From contig CASFTB010000005.1 of NCBI GenBank assembly GCA_949297575.1, positions 24,955 through 88,954 on the forward strand: a stretch of 64,000 nucleotides of DNA, written 5' to 3'. Shown piece by piece: positions 57,252 through 64,000 of the stretch (position 1 is the stretch's first letter; each line of letters starts with the position of its first letter). This DNA is from an uncultured Bacillota bacterium (lineage in GTDB: Bacteria > Bacillota > Clostridia > Christensenellales > Borkfalkiaceae). The notes below the pieces were generated by a model. It was not told where the DNA came from and ran no database searches. It was given only the letters and a program-made list of their open reading frames with translations. The position numbers were made by a program, and so were the translations under genes.

Positions 57252-57824
57252 ATGAGAAAGGCAGAGATCGCGAGAAAGACGCGCGAAACGGACGTATCCG
57301 TCTCCCTCGATCTGGGCGGCGGCGCCGTCTCGGCGGATACGGGGGTAGGATTTTTGGACCACATGCTCGAGCTGTTCGGCGTGCACGCGGGCTTCGGGCT
57401 GTGCGTGACGTGCAAGGGGGATACCTACGTCGACTTCCATCACAGCGTGGAGGACGTGGGCATCTGCCTCGGGCAGGCGTTTAAGCAGGCGCTGGGCGAT
57501 AAAAAGGGCATCGCCCGCTTTGCCGACCGCGTCGTCCCCATGGACGAGTGCGCCGCCCTCGTCGCCCTCGACATATCGGGCAGGCCCTTTCTGAACTTCG
57601 AAGAGAAGCTCTCGGGCAAGATCGGCGAATTTGACGCCGAGCTGGTCGAAGAGTTCATGCGCGCCTTCGCCTTCAACGCGGGCGTCAACCTGTATATCAA
57701 GTTACTCAAAGGGGGCAACCTGCACCACGAGGCAGAGGCGATCTTTAAAGCGTTTGCCAAGTGCGCGCAGGACGCCGTGCGCATCGTCTCCGACGCGGTG
57801 CCCTCTTCCAAGGGAGTGCTGTAA
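57252..57824 (+). CDS. hisB: Imidazoleglycerol-phosphate dehydratase
   Basis: 190 aa, single-function HisB without the phosphatase domain. GVGFLDHMLELFGVHAGFGL, DFHHSVEDVGI, NLHHEAEAIFKAFA: the paired HHxxE manganese sites. AAAGGAG precedes the ATG. hisC would normally sit between hisD and hisB and is absent. Confidence 0.96.
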   Translation: MRKAEIARKTRETDVSVSLDLGGGAVSADTGVGFLDHMLELFGVHAGFGLCVTCKGDTYVDFHHSVEDVGICLGQAFKQALGDKKGIARFADRVVPMDECAALVALDISGRPFLNFEEKLSGKIGEFDAELVEEFMRAFAFNAGVNLYIKLLKGGNLHHEAEAIFKAFAKCAQDAVRIVSDAVPSSKGVL

Positions 57825-58415
57825 ATGGTCGGCATCGTCGATTACGGCGCGGGCAACCTGCGCTCCGTGCAGAAGGCGCTCGAGGCGATCGGCGAACCCG
57901 CCCTCGTCTCGGGGGAGCGCGCCGCGCTGGACGGGTGCGATAAGCTCATCCTGCCCGGCGTCGGCTCTTTCGGCGCGGGCATGGCAGAGCTGTCCGCCCG
58001 CGGGCTGGATTCCTATCTCAAAGAGCGGGTAAAGGATACAAAGCTGCTCGGCATCTGCTTAGGCATGCAGTTCCTTCTGCAAAAGAGCTTTGAAGACGGG
58101 GAACATGCGGGCCTCGGCCTCGTGGAGGGGCAGGTGGTGCGCTTTTCGGAGGGCAAGATCCCGCAGATCGGCTGGAACGAGGTGCACGGGCTGAAAACGC
58201 CCCTCTTCGACGGCATCGCGGAGGGCACGCGCTTCTATTTCGTGCACAGCTACCGGGCAGACTGCCCCGACCGCTTCGCCTGCGCGAAGACGGAGTATTT
58301 CGTCACGTATCCGTCCGCGGTGTACGCGGGCAATGCCTTCGGCGTGCAGTTCCATCCCGAAAAGAGCGGGGCTGCGGGGCTCAGGCTTCTGAAAAATTTC
58401 TGCGGCATGCAGTAA
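57825..58415 (+). CDS. hisH: Imidazole glycerol phosphate synthase, glutaminase subunit
   Basis: 196 aa class I glutamine amidotransferase. DYGAGNLRSVQKALE, LPGVGSFGAGM, nucleophile Cys in LGICLGMQFLL, and VQFHPEKSG. Supplies ammonia to HisF. Starts immediately after the hisB stop. Confidence 0.97.
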   Translation: MVGIVDYGAGNLRSVQKALEAIGEPALVSGERAALDGCDKLILPGVGSFGAGMAELSARGLDSYLKERVKDTKLLGICLGMQFLLQKSFEDGEHAGLGLVEGQVVRFSEGKIPQIGWNEVHGLKTPLFDGIAEGTRFYFVHSYRADCPDRFACAKTEYFVTYPSAVYAGNAFGVQFHPEKSGAAGLRLLKNFCGMQ

Positions 58416-58437
58416 AATATTAGGGGGATTTCTCATC

Positions 58438-59148
58438 ATGATCTTATTTCCGGCAATCGACATCCTTGACGGCCGCGCCGTGCGGCTGCTCAAGGGAGAC
58501 AAGAGCAAGGTGACCGACTACGGCGACCCCGTCGCCTTTGCGGAAAAGTGGGCGGAGGCGGGCGCCGAGTGGCTGCACATCGTCGACCTCTCCGGCGCCT
58601 TTTCGGGCAAGAGCGGCATCGACGACGTCATCTCCGAGATCAAAAAGAGGGTGAAGATCAACATCCAGAGCGGCGGCGGGCTGCGCCGCATCACGGACAT
58701 CCGCCGCAGGCTGGATGCGGGCGCGGACCGCGCCGTCATCGGCACGATGGCGGTCTGCGATCCCGACGAGTTCGCGCTCGCCACCTTTACGTTTCCCGAA
58801 AAGATCGTCGCCGGCATCGACGCGCGCGGCGGCATGCTCGCCGTCAAGGGCTGGACGCAGACGACGGACGTCTCCGCCGTGACCTTCGGCAAGAGGTGCA
58901 TGCACATGGGCATCCGCTGCGCCCTGTTCACCGACATCTCCAAAGACGGCGCCATGGAAGGCGTCAACGTCTGCGAGTCGGTGCGCCTGCAAAAGGAGAC
59001 GGGGCTGTCCGTCATCGCTTCGGGCGGCGTCTCGTCCATGAAGGACCTCGAAAACCTCAAAGAGAGCGGGGTGTACGGCGCGGTGCTCGGCAAGGCCATT
59101 TACGACGGCGCCATCGACTTGAAAAAGGCCGTCAAAAAGTGTAAATAA
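58438..59148 (+). CDS. hisA: ProFAR isomerase HisA
   Basis: 236 aa half-barrel repeat. FPAIDILDGRAVRL with catalytic Asp, IQSGGGLRRITDIRRRLDAG, ALFTDISKDGAMEG with the second Asp, and IASGGVSSMKDL. Lies between hisH and hisF as usual. Confidence 0.96.
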   Translation: MILFPAIDILDGRAVRLLKGDKSKVTDYGDPVAFAEKWAEAGAEWLHIVDLSGAFSGKSGIDDVISEIKKRVKINIQSGGGLRRITDIRRRLDAGADRAVIGTMAVCDPDEFALATFTFPEKIVAGIDARGGMLAVKGWTQTTDVSAVTFGKRCMHMGIRCALFTDISKDGAMEGVNVCESVRLQKETGLSVIASGGVSSMKDLENLKESGVYGAVLGKAIYDGAIDLKKAVKKCK

Positions 59149-59243
59149 ACCGTGTCCCCCGCCGGCGGCGGGGGCCAACCGGAAGCCGCCCTTCGCCCTG
59201 CACGGCGGGGGCAGGTTTTTCGTGACCCGCAGAGGTATGTTTT

Positions 59244-60005
59244 ATGCTCGCAAAGCGCATCATTCCCTGCCTCGACATCGACGGGGGCAGGGTGGTAAAG
59301 GGCGTCAACTTTGTCAACCTCGTCGACGCCGGCGACCCCGTCGAGGTCGCCAAGGCGTACGACAAGATCGGCGCCGACGAGATCGTCTTTCTCGACATCA
59401 CCGCATCCAGCGACGGCCGGAAGACGGCCGTCGACATTCTGAGCCGCGCCAGCGAGCAGGTGTTCATCCCGCTCACGGTGGGCGGCGGCATGCGCACGGT
59501 GGAGGATTTCCGCACCATGCTCTCGGCGGGCGCCGATAAGATCGCCGTCAACTCCGCGGCCATCAGGAACCCCGCCCTCATCGGCGAGGCGGCGGCAAAG
59601 TTCGGCTCGCAGTGCGTGGTGCTCGCAGTAGACGCCAAGAGGAACGCGCGCGGCTCGTGGGACGTCTACCTCAACGGCGGGCGCGTCAATACGGGGCTGG
59701 ACGCCCTCGAATGGATCCGCCGCGCCGTCTCCCTCGGCGCGGGCGAGGTGCTGCTCACCAGTATGGACAGAGACGGCACCAAGGCGGGCTACGACTTAGA
59801 GCTCACCCGCCGCGCGGCGGAGGCGGTCAACGTGCCCGTCATCGCCTCGGGCGGTGCGGGCAGCAAGGAAGATTTTTACGACGTCCTCACCGAAGGCGGG
59901 GCGGACGCGGCGCTCGCCGCATCCCTCTTTCACTTCGGGCAGATCGACATGCGCGAATTAAAGGGGTACCTCTCCGGGAGGGGAGTGCCCGTGCGGAAGG
60001 TGTAA
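59244..60005 (+). CDS. hisF: Imidazole glycerol phosphate synthase, cyclase subunit
   Basis: 253 aa. [67 protein letters not shown] and [11 protein letters not shown]. 95 bp separate it from hisA; that gap contains a CCCCCGCC/GGCGGGGG hairpin but no gene. Confidence 0.97.
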   Translation: MLAKRIIPCLDIDGGRVVKGVNFVNLVDAGDPVEVAKAYDKIGADEIVFLDITASSDGRKTAVDILSRASEQVFIPLTVGGGMRTVEDFRTMLSAGADKIAVNSAAIRNPALIGEAAAKFGSQCVVLAVDAKRNARGSWDVYLNGGRVNTGLDALEWIRRAVSLGAGEVLLTSMDRDGTKAGYDLELTRRAAEAVNVPVIASGGAGSKEDFYDVLTEGGADAALAASLFHFGQIDMRELKGYLSGRGVPVRKV

Positions 60006-60008
60006 AAC

Positions 60009-60608
60009 ATGGAAGAATTGAAGTGGAACGACCGTGGCCTCGTCTGCGCGATCGCGCAGGACTGCGAGAGCGGAGAAGTGCTCATGCAGGCGTACATGAA
60101 CGAAGAGGCGTATAAAAAGACGCTGGAAACGGGCTATGCCCATTATTGGAGCCGTTCTCGCCAAAAACTGTGGAAGAAGGGCGAGGAGAGCGGCCACCTG
60201 CAAAAGGTGCGCGGCGTCTATCTCGACTGCGATAAAGATTGCGTCCTCCTGAAAGTAGAGCAGGTCGGCGCCGCCTGCCATACCGGCAGCTATTCCTGCT
60301 TCTTCACCCCCGTCCGGGAATGCGGCGCGGGTGCGGAGATGCTGGGCAGGCTGCAGCGCATCGTCGAGGATCGCAAGGCAACCCCCGAGGAGGGCAGCTA
60401 TACCTGCTATCTCTTCGAAAGGGGGGTAGACAAGATCGCAAAGAAGGCGGGAGAGGAGGCGGTCGAGCTGGTCATCGCCGCCAAAAACAGGGATAAGGAG
60501 GAGATCGTCGGCGAGTGTGCCGATCTCTTCTACCACACCCTCGTCCTGCTCGCCGATGCGGGCGTAAAGCTCTCCGACGTGTGTACGGAGCTGGAGAAGA
60601 GGCACTAA
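60009..60608 (+). CDS. hisI: Bifunctional phosphoribosyl-AMP cyclohydrolase/ATP pyrophosphatase HisIE
   Basis: 199 aa. HisI part (~1-105): [32 protein letters not shown] and zinc Cys in [12 protein letters not shown] and [10 protein letters not shown]. HisE part (~110-199): [43 protein letters not shown]. Catalyses steps 2 and 3. Last gene of the operon. Confidence 0.96.
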   Translation: MEELKWNDRGLVCAIAQDCESGEVLMQAYMNEEAYKKTLETGYAHYWSRSRQKLWKKGEESGHLQKVRGVYLDCDKDCVLLKVEQVGAACHTGSYSCFFTPVRECGAGAEMLGRLQRIVEDRKATPEEGSYTCYLFERGVDKIAKKAGEEAVELVIAAKNRDKEEIVGECADLFYHTLVLLADAGVKLSDVCTELEKRH

Positions 60609-60613
60609 TGGGC

Positions 60614-60936
60614 TCGGAGATTTTGTTTTGAGCTGAAAAAACAAAATCTTCCGATTTTGAAGGGGCAACCGTCCGTTCGCATTGCTCTGTGGGCGTTTTC
60701 CCCCTCGGCGCGGCATCTTAAGGGCACACAGTAAAAAATGCCGCGCCTTCACCCCCTTCCGGAACGCCGCCCATGCGGCGCAAGGTGCGCTTAGGCAAAA
60801 GCGTGGTTTTGCCACGCGCAGTAAATTATAAAAGTTTATAAAAGGGACAGCCGCAGTCAGCCGGTTTATTATCGTTTATATATCGGCAACATTTCCTCCC
60901 GAAAAGTATCGAAGAACTTTTCGGGAAGAGGAGGCG
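60614..60936 (+). repeat. Dispersed structured intergenic repeat, copy F
   Basis: Hairpin 1 (60614-60654, loop AGCTGA at 60631-60636), hairpin 3 (60707-60747, stem GGCGCGGCAT/ATGCCGCGCC, loop with TTAAGGGCACACA), hairpin 4 CGCCGC-CCAT-GCGGCG (60765-60780), hairpin 5 GGCAAAA-GCGTGG-TTTTGCC (60794-60813), hairpin 6 (60898-60925) shared with copy E. A GACAGCCGCAG block is shared with copy B. The gap 60609-61119 has no coding gene. Confidence 0.85.
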
Positions 60937-60988
60937 CGGCCATCATTTTGTCAACTCTCCCTGCCGAAAAAGTCGATGGCAGAAAGTG

Positions 60989-61017
60989 TTGAAACCCGCA
61001 ATTTTCAGGTTTATAAT
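60989..61017 (+). promoter_or_regulatory. Sigma-A type promoter of the aldolase-family gene
   Basis: TTGAAA (60989-60994), 17 bp, TATAAT (61012-61017). The -10 box is inside the left arm of a 14-bp inverted repeat. Confidence 0.7.
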
Positions 61018-61078
61018 AAATTTAACGAGTGGCGTTGCAGGCGCAGCCTGCGGGGCCGCGAGTGAAATTTATTATAAA
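61010..61078. repeat. Perfect 14-bp inverted repeat around a promoter
   Basis: TTTATAATAAATTT (61010-61023) and AAATTTATTATAAA (61065-61078) flank 41 bp of GC-rich sequence containing a GCAGGC/GCCTGC hairpin. Confidence 0.85.
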
Positions 61079-61119
61079 TTTTTATACAGTTACGCAAAAA
61101 TTTTTTCGGAGCAATACCA

Positions 61120-62112
61120 ATGGCAAACGTACAAAATGCGCAGAGGAAGGGCTCGCTGCTCTCCTTCCGCCCCGATATCAAGGTGCTCGACGCGACCCTG
61201 CGCGACGGCGGCCTGTGCAACGATTTCCGCTTTTCGGAAGACTTCGCCAAGGCGCTGTACGCGATGAACGTCGCCGCGGGCGTCGACTACATGGAGGTGG
61301 GCTACAAGGCGTCCAAGGCGCTGTTCGACCCCGCCAAATTCGGCAAGTACAAGTTCTGCGATGAGGCGGACATCCGCGCCGTGGTGGGCGAAAACAAGTC
61401 GCCCATGAAGATCTCCGTCATGGCAGACGTGGGCAGGACGGACTTCCGCAAGGACATCCTGCCCAAAAAAGAGAGCGTCATCGACATGGTGCGCGTCGCC
61501 TGCTACATCAACGAGATCCCCGCCGCCATCGAGATGATCGGTCACTGCAAAAAGCTGGGCTATGAGACGTGCGCGAACGTGATGGCGGTCTCCAAGGCAA
61601 AGGACGAGGAGATCGACGACGCCCTGCGCATGCTGGGCGAGAGCCCGGTCGACGTCATCTATCTCGTCGACTCCTACGGCTCTCTCTATCCGGAACAGGT
61701 CGCAAAGCTCACGCTGCGCTACCTCGAGGCGGGGGAAAAATACAAAAAGGAGGTGGGCGTGCACGCGCACAACAACCAGCAGCTCGCCTTCGGCAACACC
61801 ATCGAGGCGGCGAGCTGGGGCGCCTCCTATCTCGACATGACGGTTAACGGCATGGGAAGGGGAGCGGGCAACTGCTCTTCCGAACTGCTGCTCGGCTTCC
61901 TGAAAAACCCCAAATTCCACATCGAGCCCGTGCTGCGCTTCATCGAAGAGCATATGCTCCCGCTCGGCAAAGAGGGGGTCGTCTGGGGGTACGACGTGGC
62001 GTACCTGCTCACGGGCAGGCTGAACATGCACCCTTCCTCCGCCATCCGCTTCGTGCGCGAGGGCAGGGAAGATTACGCGGCATTCCAGAACGAGCTGCTC
62101 GAGAGGGAATAG
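61120..62112 (+). CDS. HMGL-like aldolase-domain protein
   Basis: 330 aa DRE-TIM metallolyase. LDATLRDGGLCNDFRF (metal/acid-base Asp-Arg), DYMEVGYKASK, VYLVDSYGSL-like DVIYLVDSYGSLYPEQV, GVHAHNNQQLAFGNT (HxH metal ligands) and MGRGAGNCSSELLL. The family includes 4-hydroxy-2-oxovalerate aldolase and citramalate-type enzymes; absence of isopropylmalate-synthase-type additions leaves the substrate open. Stands before yqzL-recO with its own promoter. Confidence 0.85.
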   Translation: MANVQNAQRKGSLLSFRPDIKVLDATLRDGGLCNDFRFSEDFAKALYAMNVAAGVDYMEVGYKASKALFDPAKFGKYKFCDEADIRAVVGENKSPMKISVMADVGRTDFRKDILPKKESVIDMVRVACYINEIPAAIEMIGHCKKLGYETCANVMAVSKAKDEEIDDALRMLGESPVDVIYLVDSYGSLYPEQVAKLTLRYLEAGEKYKKEVGVHAHNNQQLAFGNTIEAASWGASYLDMTVNGMGRGAGNCSSELLLGFLKNPKFHIEPVLRFIEEHMLPLGKEGVVWGYDVAYLLTGRLNMHPSSAIRFVREGREDYAAFQNELLERE

Positions 62113-62172
62113 GCAGAATTTTCCGCGCGCTTTTTTGCGCCTTCCTGCGCATACTCATTGCGGGAGGGAGGC

Positions 62173-62280
62173 ATGGGAAGATTCGTGAAAGACGACGAGA
62201 CGGCAGAGATCGCCTGGAAGCTCTTTCGGCAGACGGGCAGCCTGTCTTATTATATGTTGTATAAACAGCTGAAAAAGTGA
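62173..62280 (+). CDS. yqzL: YqzL-like small protein
   Basis: 35 aa, below usual gene-finder limits. Sequence MGRFVKDDETAEIAWKLFRQ then TGSLSYYMLYKQLKK matches the YqzL pattern (W-K-x-F-x-x-T-G ... Y-x-L-Y/F-K-x-L). In Bacillus yqzL lies directly before recO, as here. A GGGAGGGAGG ribosome site precedes the ATG, with tight spacing. Function unknown. Confidence 0.82.
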   Translation: MGRFVKDDETAEIAWKLFRQTGSLSYYMLYKQLKK

Positions 62281-62281
62281 G

Positions 62282-62303
62282 GGCGCGCCCGCACGGGCGC
62301 GCC
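62282..62303 (+). other. GC hairpin between yqzL and recO
   Basis: GGCGCGCCC/GGGCGCGCC, loop GCAC, no T-run. Possibly an mRNA stabiliser or weak attenuator. Confidence 0.5.
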
Positions 62304-62325
62304 TCTCCCCGAACGGAGGCAGAGA

Positions 62326-63039
62326 GTGGAAGTAAAGGTGGACGCCATCGTGCTGCGCACCGCAGACTACGGCGAGAGCGACAAGATGCTCACGCTCTTC
62401 ACGCTGCAGCAGGGCAAACTCTCCGCGGCGGCGAAGGGGGTGCGCAGGGCGGGCGCAAAGCTGCGCTTTGCGGCGCAGCCCTTTTGTTTTGCCGAATATG
62501 TCCTCGCGCGGCGCGGCGAGCGCAATACCGTCATCTCCGCGGCCAATACAGACGGCTTTTACGCCCTGCGCGAAGATATCTGCAAGTTTTACGCGGCGGC
62601 CTCCCTTACGGGCATCTGCGACGTCCTCCTGTACGACGGCATCGTCAACGAAGAGCTCTTTCTGCGCGCGGCGGGCGCCCTGCGCGCCATGTGCGAGGGG
62701 GACGAGGCGGAGGCGCTCATCTCCTTTTTCCTCGCCGCGCTCGAACTGTCCGGCTACATGCTCGACCTCTCCGGCTGCGCGTGCTGCGGCGCCGTGCTGG
62801 AGGGGAAGACGTTCTTCGACGTTTCGGACGGCTGCTTTACCTGTGCAGACTGCGCGCGCGGTGCGGGCGTGAGCGAGGGAACGCTGCGCCTGCTCAAGAG
62901 CTGCGCGGGCACAGAGCCGCGCGGAGAGGGCGCCTCGCAGGATGCGAAGCGGCGGGCGCTCCGTCTGCTGAACGCCTATTTCCGCGCCAAAACGGAGGCG
63001 AAGGTAAAGGCGCTGGACGAATACATAGCGATGCTGTGA
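62326..63039 (+). CDS. recO: DNA repair protein RecO
   Basis: 237 aa. N-terminal OB fold (VDAIVLRTADYGESDKMLTL, GKLSAAAKGVRRA), helical bundle, and zinc site CACCG ... CFTCADC. Loads RecA with RecR. The start is GTG 62326 with GGAGG 6 bp upstream. Order yqzL-recO is conserved in Firmicutes. Confidence 0.92.
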   Translation: MEVKVDAIVLRTADYGESDKMLTLFTLQQGKLSAAAKGVRRAGAKLRFAAQPFCFAEYVLARRGERNTVISAANTDGFYALREDICKFYAAASLTGICDVLLYDGIVNEELFLRAAGALRAMCEGDEAEALISFFLAALELSGYMLDLSGCACCGAVLEGKTFFDVSDGCFTCADCARGAGVSEGTLRLLKSCAGTEPRGEGASQDAKRRALRLLNAYFRAKTEAKVKALDEYIAML

Positions 63040-63079
63040 GTGCGCAAGAAGGGGAGCCGTGCGGGCTTCCCTTCCCGCA

Positions 63080-63102
63080 TATTTTGCCGTAAACGCAAAA
63101 TA
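63080..63102 (+). terminator. Possible weak terminator region between recO and ppdK
   Basis: 8-bp stem TATTTTGC/GCAAAATA, loop CGTAAAC, preceded by a GGGGAGCC/GGGCTTCCC hairpin at about 63051-63071. Confidence 0.4.
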
Positions 63103-63136
63103 CTTGTAAAAAATTTTAAAAAGATTTGCTTTTCAC

Positions 63137-63165
63137 TTGAATTTTGTGCCGAATTATATTAAAAT
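63137..63165 (+). promoter_or_regulatory. Sigma-A type promoter of ppdK
   Basis: TTGAAT (63137-63142), 17 bp, TAAAAT (63160-63165). Confidence 0.65.
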
Positions 63166-63217
63166 AGTTATGTTAGCAAGAAACCAATTCCAATCTTATC
63201 AGGAGGAAACAATTTCT

Positions 63218-64000
63218 ATGGCAAAGAAATATTGCTACCTTTTCTCGGAAGGGAACGCAAAGATGCGCGAACTTCTCGGCGGCAAGGGCGCAAACCTTGC
63301 GGAGATGACCAGGATCGGCCTGCCCGTTCCGCAGGGCTTCACCATTTCCACCGAGGCCTGCACGCAGTATTATGAGGACGGCCGCCAGATCAACCCCGAC
63401 ATCCAGGCGGAGATCATGGAGTACATCGACAAGATGGAGCAGATCTGCGGCAAGAAGTTCGGCGACAAGGAGAACCCTCTGCTCGTCTCCGTCCGTTCGG
63501 GCGCGCGCGCTTCCATGCCGGGCATGATGGACACCATCCTCAACCTCGGCCTCAACGAAGAGGTCGTCGAGACCATCGCGAAGAAGTCGAACAATCCCCG
63601 TTGGGCGTGGGACTGCTATCGCCGCTTCATCCAGATGTATTCGGACGTCGTCATGGAGGTCGGCAAAAAGTACTTCGAGCAGCTCATCGATAAGATGAAG
63701 GAAGAGAAGGGCGTCACGCAGGACGTCGAGCTGACCGCCGACGATCTCAAGACGCTCGCAAACCAGTTCAAAGCAGAATATAAGGAGAAGATCGGCTCCG
63801 ACTTCCCCTCCGACCCGAAGGAACAGCTCTTCGGCGCCATCAAGGCGGTCTTCCGCTCGTGGGACAACCCCCGCGCCAACGTCTACCGCATGGATCACGA
63901 TATCCCGTACAGCTGGGGCACCGCGGTCAACGTGCAGATGATGGCGTTCGGCAACATGGGCGACAACTGCGGCACGGGCGTCGCGTTCACGCGTAACCCC
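63218..64000 (+). CDS. ppdK: Pyruvate, phosphate dikinase (N-terminal part)
   Basis: Open to the window edge; 261 of about 870-880 residues are seen. N-terminal nucleotide-binding domain: YLFSEGNAKMRELLGGKGAN, LAEMTRIGLPVPQGFTIS, SVRSGARASMPGMMDTILNL and GDNCGTGVAFTRNP. The enzyme interconverts pyruvate, ATP and phosphate with PEP, AMP and PPi, a glycolytic step in many anaerobes. AGGAGGAAAC precedes ATG 63218. Confidence 0.95.
   Translation, partial: MAKKYCYLFSEGNAKMRELLGGKGANLAEMTRIGLPVPQGFTISTEACTQYYEDGRQINPDIQAEIMEYIDKMEQICGKKFGDKENPLLVSVRSGARASMPGMMDTILNLGLNEEVVETIAKKSNNPRWAWDCYRRFIQMYSDVVMEVGKKYFEQLIDKMKEEKGVTQDVELTADDLKTLANQFKAEYKEKIGSDFPSDPKEQLFGAIKAVFRSWDNPRANVYRMDHDIPYSWGTAVNVQMMAFGNMGDNCGTGVAFTRNP

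Overview
The window is about 64 kb of GC-rich (roughly 60-65% by eye), densely coded Firmicutes-type chromosome. Gene content and order fit the class Clostridia: hrcA-grpE-dnaK-dnaJ with a CIRCE operator, rpsU, a yicC-rpoZ-priA-def-fmt-rsmB-rlmN-rpe-thiN-spoVM-rpmB-yloU-yloV-recG block, yqzL-recO, and pyruvate phosphate dikinase. A SpoVM-like micro-gene suggests an endospore-forming ancestry. An uncultured gut lineage such as Christensenellales is my guess only. I saw no rRNA, tRNA, CRISPR array, transposase or integrase.

Layout. 1-8.9 kb: a truncated membrane protein, a PucR/CdaR-type regulator with malic enzyme, a DUF1349 protein, cytidine deaminase, an S41 peptidase, small hypotheticals, and a cysteine desulfurase divergent from a DUF3343 protein. 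8.9-16.6 kb: nth, obgE, yhbY, a membrane protein with an Mrr-like segment, a nadD-yqeK fusion, rsfS, and pyrimidine-nucleoside phosphorylase with deoC. 16.6-22.3 kb: a small-RNA candidate, then CIRCE-hrcA-grpE-dnaK-dnaJ. 22.4-25.2 kb: a lipoprotein and a MacB/FtsX-type ABC transporter with lower GC. 25.3-29 kb: prmA, rsmE, mtaB and a HIT protein. 29-32.4 kb: a membrane protein, a lipoprotein, rpsU and a conserved unknown. 32.6-53.1 kb: pcrA, ligA, then the conserved Firmicutes translation and replication-restart block, interrupted between spoVM and rpmB by a second ABC transporter that is frameshifted. 53.2-60.6 kb: a zinc-ribbon membrane protein and a compact histidine operon (hisZGDBHAF-IE, without hisC or a histidinol-phosphatase). 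61-64 kb: an aldolase-family enzyme, yqzL, recO and the start of ppdK.

The strongest unexplained signal is a family of dispersed, modular, structured intergenic repeats. Four larger copies and one degenerate copy (A-C, E, F) plus one single-hairpin copy (D) lie in this window. They share hairpins whose stems covary while the loops stay fixed: an AGCTGA-type loop in hairpin 1, a TTAAGGGCACACA loop in hairpin 3, and a GCGYRG loop in hairpin 5. They look like either an uncharacterised structured RNA or a MITE/REP-like mobile element.

Two other items stand out. The second ABC transporter carries a 40-bp tandem duplication that breaks its frame exactly, so that removing one copy rejoins the two halves. 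Upstream of it sits a leader with a strong promoter, a short ORF with a good ribosome site, and an intrinsic terminator, arranged like ribosome-mediated attenuation.
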